Assembly (NCBI RefSeq): GCF_001422445.1
Contig: NZ_LMNA01000012.1
Location: 62,001-126,000 of the forward strand
Origin: Pseudorhodoferax sp. Leaf274
GTDB taxonomy: Bacteria > Pseudomonadota > Gammaproteobacteria > Burkholderiales > Burkholderiaceae_C
DNA length: 64,000 nucleotides
Direction: 5' to 3'
The position numbers were made by a program, and so were the translations under genes. Each line of letters begins with the position of its first letter. Position 1 is the stretch's first letter. Of the stretch, positions 16,714 to 25,560 are shown in pieces. The notes beneath the pieces were generated by a model. That model searched no databases. It worked only from the letters and a program-made list of their open reading frames with translations, and had not been told where the DNA came from.

Positions 16714-17160
16714 ATGCCCCCATCCATCCACCGGCGTGCCGCGCTGCGCGCCGGCCTGGCGTTCGGCGCCGCGCTCGCGCTGCCGCAGGCCCGCGCCTGC
16801 GAATACTTCGCCGACAACCTGCGCATCACGCACCCGTGGTGCACCGCCACGCGGCCGGGCGCGCGCTCGGTCATCGTGTCGATGATGTTCGACCAGGTGA
16901 CCCGCCCCGACCGGCTGGTCGGCGCCACGACCATGGTGGCGGAAGGCGCCGAGATCGGCGGACAGCTCGCGCGGCCCGAGGTCGACTTCGCCATCCCCGA
17001 GGGCGCCGAGACGCACCTGAGCGAGCACGGCAGCTTCCTCAGGCTGGTCGGCCTGAAGTTCCCGCTCGAGGTGGCGCGCACCTATCCCATGGTGCTGACC
17101 TTCGAACATGGCGGCGTGGTGCAGGCCACGCTCAATGTGGACCTGCAGCGCTTCCTCTGA
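16714..17160 (+). CDS. PCu(A)C-like periplasmic protein without the copper ligands
   Basis: A 148-residue exported protein (signal MPPSIHRRAALRAGLAFGAALALPQARA) whose fold pattern matches the PCu(A)C copper chaperone family: ITHPWCTATRPGARS, DRLVGATTMVAEGAEI, a proline-rich strand and LRLVGLKFPLEVARTYPMVLTFEHGG. Normal members hold copper with an HxxM-type pair and an HxM pair; here the corresponding places read EIGGQ and HGSFLRLVG, so the methionine/histidine set is missing. Copper delivery to cytochrome oxidase is therefore unlikely without other ligands. The gene is divergent from the PEP-CTERM gene, with about 200 bases between them. Confidence 0.75.
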   Translation: MPPSIHRRAALRAGLAFGAALALPQARACEYFADNLRITHPWCTATRPGARSVIVSMMFDQVTRPDRLVGATTMVAEGAEIGGQLARPEVDFAIPEGAETHLSEHGSFLRLVGLKFPLEVARTYPMVLTFEHGGVVQATLNVDLQRFL

Positions 17161-17286
17161 CACATACCCGTCACGGCAGGGTCACGCCCCGTTCCTAGCA
17201 TCGCCCGCGGTCCTGCCACCGACCCGAACGAGGGACTGCGCCACACCGGCGCAGCCAGGCAATTCCAGAAAGCCCATAGGAGTCTC

Positions 17287-19497
17287 ATGAAGAACGTGTT
17301 CAAGAAGAACCCGGTCGCGCTTGCCGCGGTCACGGTTCTGGCCACACTGGCCATCGCACCGGCTGCCCACGCAGCCAAGCCGGCCGGCACCTACGTGACC
17401 GGCGACTTCCACAACCACACCACCTGCTCGGACGGTTCGATCTCGATGCAGAAGCTGGTCAAGAAGGTCACCGACAAGACCGACACGCCCTGGGGCCTGG
17501 ACTGGTTCGTCCAGGCCGGCCACGGCGGCAACGGCAACCGCAACTGCACGCTGGCCGAGGACGCCTCGCTCGCCACGCCGGCCTACCCGCTGGTCTACGC
17601 TGCCGATGGCACCACCGTCGTCGGCCCCAACACCACGTGGCAGAACAGCGTGCCGCCGGTCGAGCCACAGGGCACGCCCAACGGCAGCCGCCCGAACCAG
17701 AACATGTGGCGCTGGCAGGCGATCCAGCAATACCAGTACCCCCTCACGGAGTACCTGAACGCGCTCAAGAACGTGCCGATCTTCACCGGCATGGAGTCGG
17801 TCGTGGCCGGCCATGAGCACACCTCGATGACCGTCATCACCGGCCAGGTGCCGGCCGCCATCGACACGCGCGCGCTGCCCACCACCAAGGGCTACACGCC
17901 GCTGGGCAACGCCAACGCGCTGTCGCAATGGGCCTACTGCTTCGACCGCGGCAACGACGGCGACCTCACGCGCGGCGGCACGAACGGCTGGTCCTGCGGC
18001 GTGCCGGGCAGCGCCAACGAGAACGGCGTGGGCTGGAACGCGGGCGCCGCCAAGCTGCTGCAGGGCAGCGGCACCGGCTCCGGCGAGCGCGGCCATGCCA
18101 AGACCGTCGAAGGCATCAAGTGGATGGCCGCCTACCACCCGGACGGCAGCTACTACGTGCCGGCCCACCTGGAGCGCGCCGGCCCGTTCAACCCGGCCGG
18201 CAACAACGGCTTCAACATCGAGCACCTGCGCAACTTCAACAACGCCGGCCCGCGCATCGCGGTCGGCTTCGAGTCGCAGCCCGGCCACCATGCGTCGGAC
18301 AACCGCGGCGAGTACTCGCCCAACCGCAACAGCATCGGCGGCGTGCGCGTGGACTCGGTCGGCGGCACCACCTATGGCGGCACCGGCGTGTACGCCGCGC
18401 AGATCGGCGGCGTGTGGGACGCGCTGCTGGGCGAAGGCCGCAACTGGTGGTTCTTCGGCAGCTCGGACTGGCACAACCGCGGCCAGTTCGGTCCGGACGA
18501 CCGCCGCTCCACGCAGGACTTCTACCCCGGCGAATACCAGCGCGACTTCGTGATGGTGCGCAAGGGCAACGACACCAAGCTGCGCCCGCAGGTCATCGTC
18601 GACGGCATCCGCAGCGGCAACAGCTTCGTGGCCACCGGCCAGCTGATCGACCGCCTGGCCTTCGTGGCCTGCGCGTCGTACGCCGGCCCGGCCACGCGCA
18701 CCAACGCGGCGGTCCAGGCGATCGCGGTCAAGGCCGCCCTGGCCAACACCGACACCGACGTGGCCGGCTGCGCCACGATGGGCGAGAAGCTGCAGGTGCG
18801 TGCGGGCGCCGAGGTGGTGGTGTCCATCGTCGTGCGCGACCCGTCGGGCACGAACTACTCGCCCTACACCTTCAACAACCCCTCGCTGGCCCAGGTCGGC
18901 ATCAGCCAGCCGCTGAACGCGCCGGTGCTCGCGCAGGTCGACGTGATCCGCGGCCTGGTGTCCGGCTACCGCCAGCCCGGCGCCGCCGACTACGCCGGCC
19001 AGTGGCCCAACGACTGGTTGCTCAACCCCAGCATGGCCAACGTGCCGGCTGCGGCCAAGAACACCTCGGCCGCCGTGCTGCGCACCTTCAACGACGCGAC
19101 CTGGACGCCCGTGGCCGGCAACGCCGAGTACAAGGCCATGACCTTCCGCATCCCGGCCGTGGCCGCCTCGCAGTACCTGCGCCTGCGCGGCTCCAACCTG
19201 CCGCCGAGCGTGCCCTACGAGACCGACGCCAGCGGCAACCCGCTGGCCGACGTCTACACCAACGCCGGCGACACGAGCAAGCTGACCATCCCGTGCCAGG
19301 TGGCGGGCGTCAACGTGCCGGCCAACGGCGCCAACTACACCGGCACCACCATCGACGGCTGCCCGAACCACCTGCCCACGGTGGCCGGCCAGAAGTACCT
19401 GGCCTACGACGTGGCGGCCTGGGCCGACCTGTGGTTCTACAGCAACCCGATCTTCATCGAGGTGGCCGGTTCCACCACGGTGGCAGGTGTCAAGTAA
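17287..19497 (+). CDS. Secreted PHP-domain protein (DUF3604-like)
   Basis: A 736-residue exported protein: signal peptide to about residue 30 (APAAHAA), then the PHP metallo-phosphoesterase fold. The HxH metal pair is at residues 42 and 44 in GDFHNHTTCSDGS, with further candidate ligands in FVQAGHGG (residue 79), GMESVVAGHEHTSM and GSSDWHNRG. The rest has several cysteines and a C-terminal beta region. Relatives are annotated DUF3604/PHP; their substrate is not known. An AGGAG at 17278 supports the start. It is followed by a terminator-like hairpin and then by a parvulin-like and a HupE-like gene in the same direction. Confidence 0.82.
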   Translation: MKNVFKKNPVALAAVTVLATLAIAPAAHAAKPAGTYVTGDFHNHTTCSDGSISMQKLVKKVTDKTDTPWGLDWFVQAGHGGNGNRNCTLAEDASLATPAYPLVYAADGTTVVGPNTTWQNSVPPVEPQGTPNGSRPNQNMWRWQAIQQYQYPLTEYLNALKNVPIFTGMESVVAGHEHTSMTVITGQVPAAIDTRALPTTKGYTPLGNANALSQWAYCFDRGNDGDLTRGGTNGWSCGVPGSANENGVGWNAGAAKLLQGSGTGSGERGHAKTVEGIKWMAAYHPDGSYYVPAHLERAGPFNPAGNNGFNIEHLRNFNNAGPRIAVGFESQPGHHASDNRGEYSPNRNSIGGVRVDSVGGTTYGGTGVYAAQIGGVWDALLGEGRNWWFFGSSDWHNRGQFGPDDRRSTQDFYPGEYQRDFVMVRKGNDTKLRPQVIVDGIRSGNSFVATGQLIDRLAFVACASYAGPATRTNAAVQAIAVKAALANTDTDVAGCATMGEKLQVRAGAEVVVSIVVRDPSGTNYSPYTFNNPSLAQVGISQPLNAPVLAQVDVIRGLVSGYRQPGAADYAGQWPNDWLLNPSMANVPAAAKNTSAAVLRTFNDATWTPVAGNAEYKAMTFRIPAVAASQYLRLRGSNLPPSVPYETDASGNPLADVYTNAGDTSKLTIPCQVAGVNVPANGANYTGTTIDGCPNHLPTVAGQKYLAYDVAAWADLWFYSNPIFIEVAGSTTVAGVK

Positions 19498-19529
19498 GCA
19501 GGGCCTGAACCCCGCCCCGTAGTCCTCGA

Positions 19530-19562
19530 AGCGCCGCGCGGCCGTGTCCGCGCGGCGCTTTG
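19530..19562 (+). terminator. Terminator-like hairpin after the PHP gene
   Basis: A 12-bp GC-rich perfect stem (19530-19541 with 19548-19559) around a six-base loop, followed by TTT. It stands 33 bases after the PHP stop and may reduce read-through into the parvulin-like gene; the short U-run makes full termination uncertain. Confidence 0.55.
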
Positions 19563-19611
19563 CCATGCCGGGCGACCCAGGCCGCCCGCATCCGAATTCC
19601 GAGTGATCGCC

Positions 19612-20475
19612 ATGTCTTCCTCCAAACCGAACCGCGCTCCCAGGACCCTCCCGGCGGGCGCGGCCGCACCCCGCCCGCGCTGGTGGCGCGAGCCGCTGCT
19701 GCACTTCATCGTCCTGGGCGGCCTGCTGTTCGCGGTCGACCACGTGATCGTCGGCCGCGCCGAGGACCCGCGCACCATCGTGCTGACGCAGGACGTCGAT
19801 GCCGAGGCGCAGGAACTGTTCAAGGCCTCGCGCGGCCGCCTGCCGACCGCCGAGGAACTGGCCGCATTGCGCCGCACCTGGCTGGACAACGAGGTGCTGT
19901 ACCGCGAAGGCCTGGCCATGCAGGTGGACCGCGGCGACGACGCGATCCGCGAGCGCGTGATCTTCAAGGCGCTCAGCGTGCTGGAGTCCGACAACAAGCT
20001 GCCGCCCTACGACGACGCGCTGCTGCGCGCCTGGTTCGAGAAGCACCGCGCCAAGTACGACGAACCCGCGCGCTTCGACTTCCGCGAGGCCGTGCTCTCG
20101 GGCGACATGACCGAGGCCGCGGCCGGTGAACTGGCCACGCGGCTGAACTCCGGCGTGCCGGGCGAGGTCGGCGCCGGCCTGCGCGTGTTCAAGGGCCGGC
20201 CGCACGCCAACCTGGTGCAGAGCTATGGCGAGTCCTTCGCCAAGGCGGTCGAAGGCGCCAAGCCTGGCGCCTGGCACGCGCTGTCCGGCAAGGACGGCTG
20301 GCGCGTGATCCAGCTCGATGCCGTGTCTGCCGCCAGGCCCGCCGACTTCGAGGTGCTGCGCGGCATCGTGCGGCAGGACTGGACCGACCAGGTGATGGCC
20401 GAGCAGCGCACCGCGGCCGTGCGCGTGCTGGCCGAGAAATACACCATCCGCATCGAGGCCGAGGCCGCGAAATGA
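19612..20475 (+). CDS. Membrane-anchored parvulin-like peptidyl-prolyl isomerase
   Basis: A 287-residue protein with one N-terminal membrane anchor (residues about 29-47, LLHFIVLGGLLFAVDHVIV) and a periplasmic SurA/PpiD-like body: a helical chaperone part (LRRTWLDNEVLYREGLAM, VIFKALSVLE) and a C-terminal PpiC-type domain around KYDEPARFDFREAV through GWRVIQLDAV. The parvulin active-site residues are poorly kept, so it may act as a chaperone and not as an isomerase. A GTG at 19603 is an alternative start. Its stop overlaps the start of the HupE-like gene by four bases. Confidence 0.8.
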   Translation: MSSSKPNRAPRTLPAGAAAPRPRWWREPLLHFIVLGGLLFAVDHVIVGRAEDPRTIVLTQDVDAEAQELFKASRGRLPTAEELAALRRTWLDNEVLYREGLAMQVDRGDDAIRERVIFKALSVLESDNKLPPYDDALLRAWFEKHRAKYDEPARFDFREAVLSGDMTEAAAGELATRLNSGVPGEVGAGLRVFKGRPHANLVQSYGESFAKAVEGAKPGAWHALSGKDGWRVIQLDAVSAARPADFEVLRGIVRQDWTDQVMAEQRTAAVRVLAEKYTIRIEAEAAK

Positions 20476-21428
20476 AGCTGGGCCTGTTGTTGCGGCGGCT
20501 CATCGCCGCCATGCTGCTGGTGCTCGGGATGGGCCAGGTGTCGGCCCACGAACTGACGATTGCCGAGATGGAGATGCGCGAGACCTCGCGCGGCGAGTTC
20601 ACCTGGCAGTGGACCGCGCGCGAGCGCGCTACCCAGCGCGACCTGAACCCGGTCTGGCCCGCGGGCTGCACGGCCGAGCCGCCGCTGCTGCACTGCGGCC
20701 CGAACGGCCTGACCGGGGTGCTGCAGGTCGAGGGCGTGGGCAAGGGCTACTCCGTCGCCATCGTCAAGATCCGCTGGCTCGACGGGCAGACGCGCGTCTA
20801 CACGCTGACCACGGCCCAGCCCGCGGTGCACCTGTTCGGCACCGCCGACGACCAGCGTGGCATGGGCGAGATCGCCTCGGCCTACACCGTGCTGGGCATC
20901 GAGCACATCCTGACCGGCACGGACCACCTGCTGTTCGTGGTCAGCCTGCTGTTCCTGGTGGGCTTCAACCGCCGGCTGGTGTGGACCATCACCGCGTTCA
21001 CGGCGGCGCACAGCATCACGCTGGCCCTGAGCGCGTTCGGCCTGCTGGCGCTGCGGCCGCCGCCGGTGGAGGCGACCATCGCGCTGTCCATCATGCTGGT
21101 GGCCGGCGAGGCGCTGGGCAAGCAGGCCACGCTGTCGCGCCGCTGGCCGGCGCTGGTGGCCTTCCTGTTCGGCCTGGTGCATGGGCTGGGCTTCGCGGGC
21201 GCGCTCAAGCAGATCGGCATGCCCGAGAACCACCTGCCGGTCGCGCTCCTGACCTTCAACGTCGGCGTGGAGATCGGCCAGCTCGGCGTGGTGCTGCTGG
21301 CCTGGGTGCTCTGCAAGACGCTGGCGCCGTGGCCCAGCTTCGCGAAGGCACGCACGCCTGCGCTGTATGGCATCGGCAGCGTGGCGATGTACTGGGCGAG
21401 CGGGCGGATCTGGGCGATCCTGACGTGA
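20472..21428 (+). CDS. HupE/UreJ_2 family membrane protein
   Basis: A 318-residue protein with a signal peptide (ending VSAHELTIAE), a periplasmic beta-rich domain of about 120 residues and then six or so membrane helices. The helix part starts at GIEHILTGTDHLLFVVSLLFLVG, which holds the HxxxGxDH pattern shared by HupE/UreJ proteins, and continues with TAAHSITLALSA and FGLVHGLGFAG, each bringing histidines into the membrane. The family is linked to nickel or cobalt entry in some members; for this long form the cargo is unknown. Translationally coupled to the parvulin-like gene, which suggests that the latter folds or stabilises it or a shared partner. Confidence 0.83.
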   Translation: MKLGLLLRRLIAAMLLVLGMGQVSAHELTIAEMEMRETSRGEFTWQWTARERATQRDLNPVWPAGCTAEPPLLHCGPNGLTGVLQVEGVGKGYSVAIVKIRWLDGQTRVYTLTTAQPAVHLFGTADDQRGMGEIASAYTVLGIEHILTGTDHLLFVVSLLFLVGFNRRLVWTITAFTAAHSITLALSAFGLLALRPPPVEATIALSIMLVAGEALGKQATLSRRWPALVAFLFGLVHGLGFAGALKQIGMPENHLPVALLTFNVGVEIGQLGVVLLAWVLCKTLAPWPSFAKARTPALYGIGSVAMYWASGRIWAILT

Positions 21429-21465
21429 TCCGCCCCGCTGGGTCGTGATGTCGACCCACCTGGCT

Positions 21466-22173
21466 TCAGTGCGTCTGGAACGCGAACAGGTATTCGTAGC
21501 TCAGCTGCGTGGTCCTGGGGTCGCCCTGGACCGGGATGCGGATGATCGCCAGCAGCTGGTTGCGGCCTTCCACCGGCGTGACCGTGGCTGTGCCGTCGGC
21601 CGCGCTCGTGACGGGCGGGCCGTCCTCGCCGATGGACAGGCGCGCGCCGGCCAGCGGCTTGCCGTCCTTGAGCACCTTCACCTGCAGGGGCTTGCCGGCC
21701 TGAGGATCCTTGGACTGCGTGCCGACGATCTCGAAGGCCTGGCCGAGCTCCTTGCGCGCGATCAGGCCCCACTGCAGCACGGTCTTGTGGAACTTCATCG
21801 CGTGCACGCCGCTCGTGGCGCCGGGGTTCTGGTCCATGGGCTTGTTGACCATGGGGCTGCCTTCGCTCTTGCTGAAGAAGCCGTTGTCGAACTCGGCCGC
21901 CAGCATGGCCGGCTCGCGCTCGGGCGTGACGCGCACACCGTCGCCAGCCGCCTGCGTGCGCACGTCGATCTTGCGGCCACGGCGGTCGTAGGCGGTGACG
22001 GACTTGAGCTTGTCGGCCTGCACTTCTTCCAGCTTGCCCTCGTGGCCGCCGAACTGCACCAGGTAGGCGCCCTGTGCGTCGGGCACCAGCCAGACGTTGT
22101 GGGCCTGTGCGGCGCCCATGCCCAGGGCCAGTGCGGCCAGGGCGGTGGCGAGGCGGGATCGGATCGGTGTCAT
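21466..22173 (-). CDS. DUF4198-like periplasmic protein
   Basis: A 235-residue exported protein (signal ending GAAQA-HNVWLVPD). The N-terminal HNVWLVP after cleavage, FGGHEGK, the middle GLIARKELGQAFEIVG and a final Ig-like domain with GKPLQVKVLKDGKPLAGA fit the DUF4198 family, periplasmic proteins that often accompany nickel or cobalt transporters (NikK-like). A new N-terminal histidine after cleavage is a possible metal ligand. It follows the TonB-dependent receptor by 20 bases with an AGGAAA before the start, so the two are almost certainly co-transcribed. Confidence 0.82.
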   Translation of the reverse strand: MTPIRSRLATALAALALGMGAAQAHNVWLVPDAQGAYLVQFGGHEGKLEEVQADKLKSVTAYDRRGRKIDVRTQAAGDGVRVTPEREPAMLAAEFDNGFFSKSEGSPMVNKPMDQNPGATSGVHAMKFHKTVLQWGLIARKELGQAFEIVGTQSKDPQAGKPLQVKVLKDGKPLAGARLSIGEDGPPVTSAADGTATVTPVEGRNQLLAIIRIPVQGDPRTTQLSYEYLFAFQTH

Positions 22174-22193
22174 GTCGTTGTTTCCTGGTGTGG

Positions 22194-24251
22194 TCAGAAC
22201 TGCGCCTGCACGCCGACCTTGAGCGTGCGCGGCGCACCGGGCGCAAAGAGCTGCGTGCCACCGATGACGGAGGCGGAGGTGGCGTAGACCTTGTCCGTGA
22301 CGTTGGCCACGCTGGCGTAGACCTGGTAGGACTGGGCGCGGTAGGTCAGGCCCACGTCCAGCGTGTTGTAGCCGCCGTAGACGACGCTGTTGTCGGCGTT
22401 GACGGCGTAGCTGCCCACGCGGCGCCAGGTCACGGTGCCGGTCCAGTTCGGCACGGGCGACCAGGCCGCGGAGGCGGTGGCCGTGTGGCGCGGCACGGCG
22501 GCCACGCGCTTGCCCAGCAGGGCGGGGTTGGCGTTGGCCGTCACTTCCGAGTTGGCGCTGCCGTAGGCCAGCGACAGGTCGAGGTCGCGGCGCGCCGCCC
22601 ACAGCGCGCTGATCTCCACGCCGGTGCGCCGGGTCTCGCCGTAGTTCTCGTACACGCCCGGCGCCACCGTGCGGATCTCGTCCGACGAGCGCACGCGGTA
22701 GGCCGCCACGTCGAGCGAGACGCCGGGGCGCGGCTTCCACTGCGCGCCGACCTCGGTCTGGCGGAACACGTTGGGGTCGAGGTTGGCCGCGCCCAGCGCG
22801 TACTTGGCGAAGGTGTTGGGCAGCGCGAAGCCTTCGGACCAGCTGGCGCGCAGCTCGAGTTCGGGCAGCACGTCCGAACGCACGCCCAGCTTGGGGCTGG
22901 TGTGCGTGACCTCGTTGAGCGGGCCGCAGGGGTCGGTGCCGGTCTCCGCGCCGTTCTTCGCGCACGAACCGCTGAAGCGGTCCCAGCGCAGCCCGAGCGA
23001 GGGCTTGAACAGCCGGTGCACCGGCGCCTCGATCTCGGTGAAGGCCGACAGGCTGTTGAGCTTGGAGCGGCGGTCGTTGATGGCACCGGCCGTGCGCGCG
23101 CGCTGGACCAGGTCGTCGAAGTACTGGTAGTCGGTGCTCTCGCGGAAGGTCTCCACACCGGCCACCCAGTTCAACGGGCTCCAGGCCGTCTGGGTGCGGC
23201 CGTTCAGGCTGGTGCCTGCGCCGAACACCCTGCGGTCGTAGTTCTCCTCGCGCTGGCGCCAGGCGGTGGCATTGGCGGGCCGGCTGAACCAGCGCGTGAA
23301 GTCCTGCCGCGTGGCATACGCGAAGCTCAGCAGCTTGAGCTCGGGCGCGAGGCGATAGTTCACGTCGGCGCGCACGGTGCCGAAGTGCTTCTCGGCGCCG
23401 TCGTTCATGGCGCGCGCATCCTTGCCGTAGGGGTTGGTGGCGAACTGCGCGGCCGTCACGTAGCCGGGGTTGTCGCCATCGGCCTGGTGCAGCCGTGCCG
23501 ACAGGGCGATGTCCAGGTCGGGCGTGACGGCCTTGGTCCAGCGGCCGGCGATGGTGGTGCGCTCGGACTGCGACTGCGCGCGAAAGCCGTCGCTGCGGTA
23601 GTGCTGGGCGGCCAGGTTGAGGTATTCGCCTTCGCGCACGCGCAGGCCCAGTGCGGCCTGCGCATCCACCGTGCCGTGCGAGCCGATGCTCACGTCCAGG
23701 TCCTTGTATTCGCCGCGCTTGCGCGTCTCCACCGCCACCAGGCCGGCGCGGTTGAAGTTGCCGTACAGGGCCGACACCGGGCCACGGAACACGCGCAGCC
23801 GGTTGATCTCCAGCGGCACGATGACGTTGAAGTCCACATACCCGTCGGCATGCGACATGGCCTCGTTCAAAGGGATGCCGTCCAGCACCACGCCCAGGTC
23901 ACCGCCGTGGCCGCCGCCGCCGAAGCCGCGCAGCACGATGGTGTCGGCCACGCCGGCGAGCTGATAGTTCTGCACGTTCATGCCGGGCACCAGGCGGAAC
24001 AGGTCCTGCGCCTGGCTCACGTGCTGCTGCTGGATCTCCTCGGCCTCCAGCGTGGTGGTGGAGTAGGAGGCAGCGGCGGCGCGAAGGGTCTCGCCCTTGA
24101 CGTCCACGGAGCGCAGCTGGGGCGCGGTGTCCGTGGCGGGCGACTGGGCGGCAGCGTGCTGCGACAGCGCGGCGAGGATGGTGCAGGCCGTGGCACGGAC
24201 GGTGGCGCGGATGGCGGGGGGCCTGCGGTGGCGGGTGGAAAGGGATCGCAT
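22194..24251 (-). CDS. TonB-dependent outer-membrane receptor
   Basis: A 685-residue outer-membrane beta-barrel receptor. After a signal peptide (ending HAAAQ) comes the plug domain with LFRLVPGMNVQNYQLAGVAD, VLRGFGGGGHGGDLGVVLDG and FRGPVSALYGNFNRAG; the barrel follows and ends in VGVQAQF, the C-terminal phenylalanine needed for outer-membrane insertion. Ligand cannot be read directly. The neighbours, two HupE/UreJ proteins upstream and a DUF4198-like protein downstream, suggest a metal ion or metal chelate such as nickel or cobalt. The 89 bases before the start are AT-rich for this genome and may contain a promoter. Confidence 0.9.
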   Translation of the reverse strand: MRSLSTRHRRPPAIRATVRATACTILAALSQHAAAQSPATDTAPQLRSVDVKGETLRAAAASYSTTTLEAEEIQQQHVSQAQDLFRLVPGMNVQNYQLAGVADTIVLRGFGGGGHGGDLGVVLDGIPLNEAMSHADGYVDFNVIVPLEINRLRVFRGPVSALYGNFNRAGLVAVETRKRGEYKDLDVSIGSHGTVDAQAALGLRVREGEYLNLAAQHYRSDGFRAQSQSERTTIAGRWTKAVTPDLDIALSARLHQADGDNPGYVTAAQFATNPYGKDARAMNDGAEKHFGTVRADVNYRLAPELKLLSFAYATRQDFTRWFSRPANATAWRQREENYDRRVFGAGTSLNGRTQTAWSPLNWVAGVETFRESTDYQYFDDLVQRARTAGAINDRRSKLNSLSAFTEIEAPVHRLFKPSLGLRWDRFSGSCAKNGAETGTDPCGPLNEVTHTSPKLGVRSDVLPELELRASWSEGFALPNTFAKYALGAANLDPNVFRQTEVGAQWKPRPGVSLDVAAYRVRSSDEIRTVAPGVYENYGETRRTGVEISALWAARRDLDLSLAYGSANSEVTANANPALLGKRVAAVPRHTATASAAWSPVPNWTGTVTWRRVGSYAVNADNSVVYGGYNTLDVGLTYRAQSYQVYASVANVTDKVYATSASVIGGTQLFAPGAPRTLKVGVQAQF

Positions 24252-24340
24252 GCGGCGTGTGAGATGAATTTGAGAATTTTCCTACACGTATTTGTAACGC
24301 ACGCGTTCGACGGTGTTGTGACAGCCGCCGACGGGCGGCG

Positions 24341-24946
24341 TCAGGCGGGCCGGGCGACGGCGAGCGTGAGCACCAGCAGGGCGCTGGCGCTGAGCCAGGA
24401 GGCCAGCACGCGCACGCCGACCCGCGCCCAGGGTTGTTGCAGCGGGTTCACGATGCCGGCCAGGCAGGCCGTGCACAGCGTGGCCCCCACCAACGTGCCG
24501 ACCAGCGCGGCATGGCGTTGCATCGGGGCCATGCCGTCGGGCGCCGAGCCCAGACCCACGGCCAGGCCGACCAGGGCCGCCAGCGGCACCAGCGCCCAGG
24601 TGGGCCAGGCCCGCGCCAGCACCACGCTCAGGCCGATCAACGTTCCCAGTGCCAGCAGCAGCGCATCGGGCTCGGGCAGGCCCAGCGGCCGCAGGCCGAG
24701 CCACAGCCCCAGCACCAGCGCGGCCACCAGGGCCAGCATGGCCTGCCGGCTGGCCAGCACACCACGCTGGCCGAACAGCAGGCCCAGCGCGACCAGCGCG
24801 ATCAGGTGCGCAGGGCTGATGTAGGGGTGCAGCACGCCGCTGTAGAACGCGCCCACGCCCTTGATCTCGCCATGCGCCCAGGCGGCGCCGCCAGGCAGCG
24901 CCACGGCTGCCGCGCAGGCGAGCCGCGCGAAGCCGCGCCAGCTCAC
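24341..24946 (-). CDS. HupE/UreJ-type membrane protein, second copy
   Basis: A 201-residue protein with a cleavable signal (GGAAWA-HGEIKGVG) and about six membrane helices. HPYISPAHLIALVALGLLFGQ is the equivalent of the HPxxxxDH signature of HupE, though the aspartate is replaced. It starts with a GTG that overlaps the stop of the previous HupE gene (GTGA at 24943-24946), so both are made together and may form a heteromer. HupE/UreJ proteins are proposed nickel/cobalt permeases. Downstream is the TonB-dependent receptor on the same strand. Confidence 0.8.
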   Translation of the reverse strand: MSWRGFARLACAAAVALPGGAAWAHGEIKGVGAFYSGVLHPYISPAHLIALVALGLLFGQRGVLASRQAMLALVAALVLGLWLGLRPLGLPEPDALLLALGTLIGLSVVLARAWPTWALVPLAALVGLAVGLGSAPDGMAPMQRHAALVGTLVGATLCTACLAGIVNPLQQPWARVGVRVLASWLSASALLVLTLAVARPA

Positions 24947-25530
24947 ATGGCGCCTTGCAGGAAGAACAGGCCGACCACCGAGATCGCCCCGCCGGCGGCC
25001 CGCACCGCGACGCGGCCGGCCGGCGACCGCACGAGCGCGCCGAAGCCGATGCCGGCCAGATGCAGCATGCCGGTGGCGATGACGAAGCCCAGGCTGTAGA
25101 CCAGCGGGTGGCTTTCGTGCGGCAACTCGGTGCCGTGGGCATGGCCGTGGAACACCGCGAACACGGCGACCATGAGGCCCGCCACCCACAGCGGCGGGCG
25201 CACCGCGAACGCGACCATGCCGCCCAGCAGCACGGCCGACAGCGCGATGCCCACCTCCACACCGGGCAGCGGGATGCCCAGCACGCCGAGCACGCCGCCC
25301 AAGGCCATCACCAGCGGGAACACCACCGGCAGCACCCACAGCGCCGGCGCGCCCAGGAACGCGCCCCACAGGCCCACGGCCACCATGGCGACCACGTGGT
25401 CCGGCCCCAGCAGCGGATGCATGAAGCCGGCGACGAAGCCGCCGCCCATGTGTTCGGTGGAATGGGCGAAGGCTGGCAGCGCGGCAAGCGCGATCAGCAG
25501 GCAGAGCAGGGAGCGGGCAATCGAAGGCAT
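24943..25530 (-). CDS. HupE/UreJ family nickel/cobalt permease-like protein
   Basis: A 195-residue inner-membrane protein and the most canonical HupE of the three in this region: a signal sequence ending PAFA-HSTEHMGG, then HPLLGPDHVVAMVAVGLWGAFLG with the HPxxGxDH metal-binding signature, and FHGHAHGTELPHESHP, a histidine-rich loop. Members transport Ni2+ or Co2+ for hydrogenase, urease or cobalamin enzymes. No hydrogenase or urease gene lies in the window. It lies 30 bases after the HNH-like gene and overlaps the next HupE-like gene. Confidence 0.85.
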   Translation of the reverse strand: MPSIARSLLCLLIALAALPAFAHSTEHMGGGFVAGFMHPLLGPDHVVAMVAVGLWGAFLGAPALWVLPVVFPLVMALGGVLGVLGIPLPGVEVGIALSAVLLGGMVAFAVRPPLWVAGLMVAVFAVFHGHAHGTELPHESHPLVYSLGFVIATGMLHLAGIGFGALVRSPAGRVAVRAAGGAISVVGLFFLQGAM

Positions 25531-25560
25531 GGTCGTCGGCAGAAAAAGAACCGGCGGACT

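Noticed and set aside
24252-24340. A possible metal-regulator operator in the AT-rich leader of the TonB-dependent receptor
   Set aside because: The GAAAATTCTCAAATTC stretch pairs at only a few outer positions and does not match Fur, Zur or NikR consensus well enough to call.
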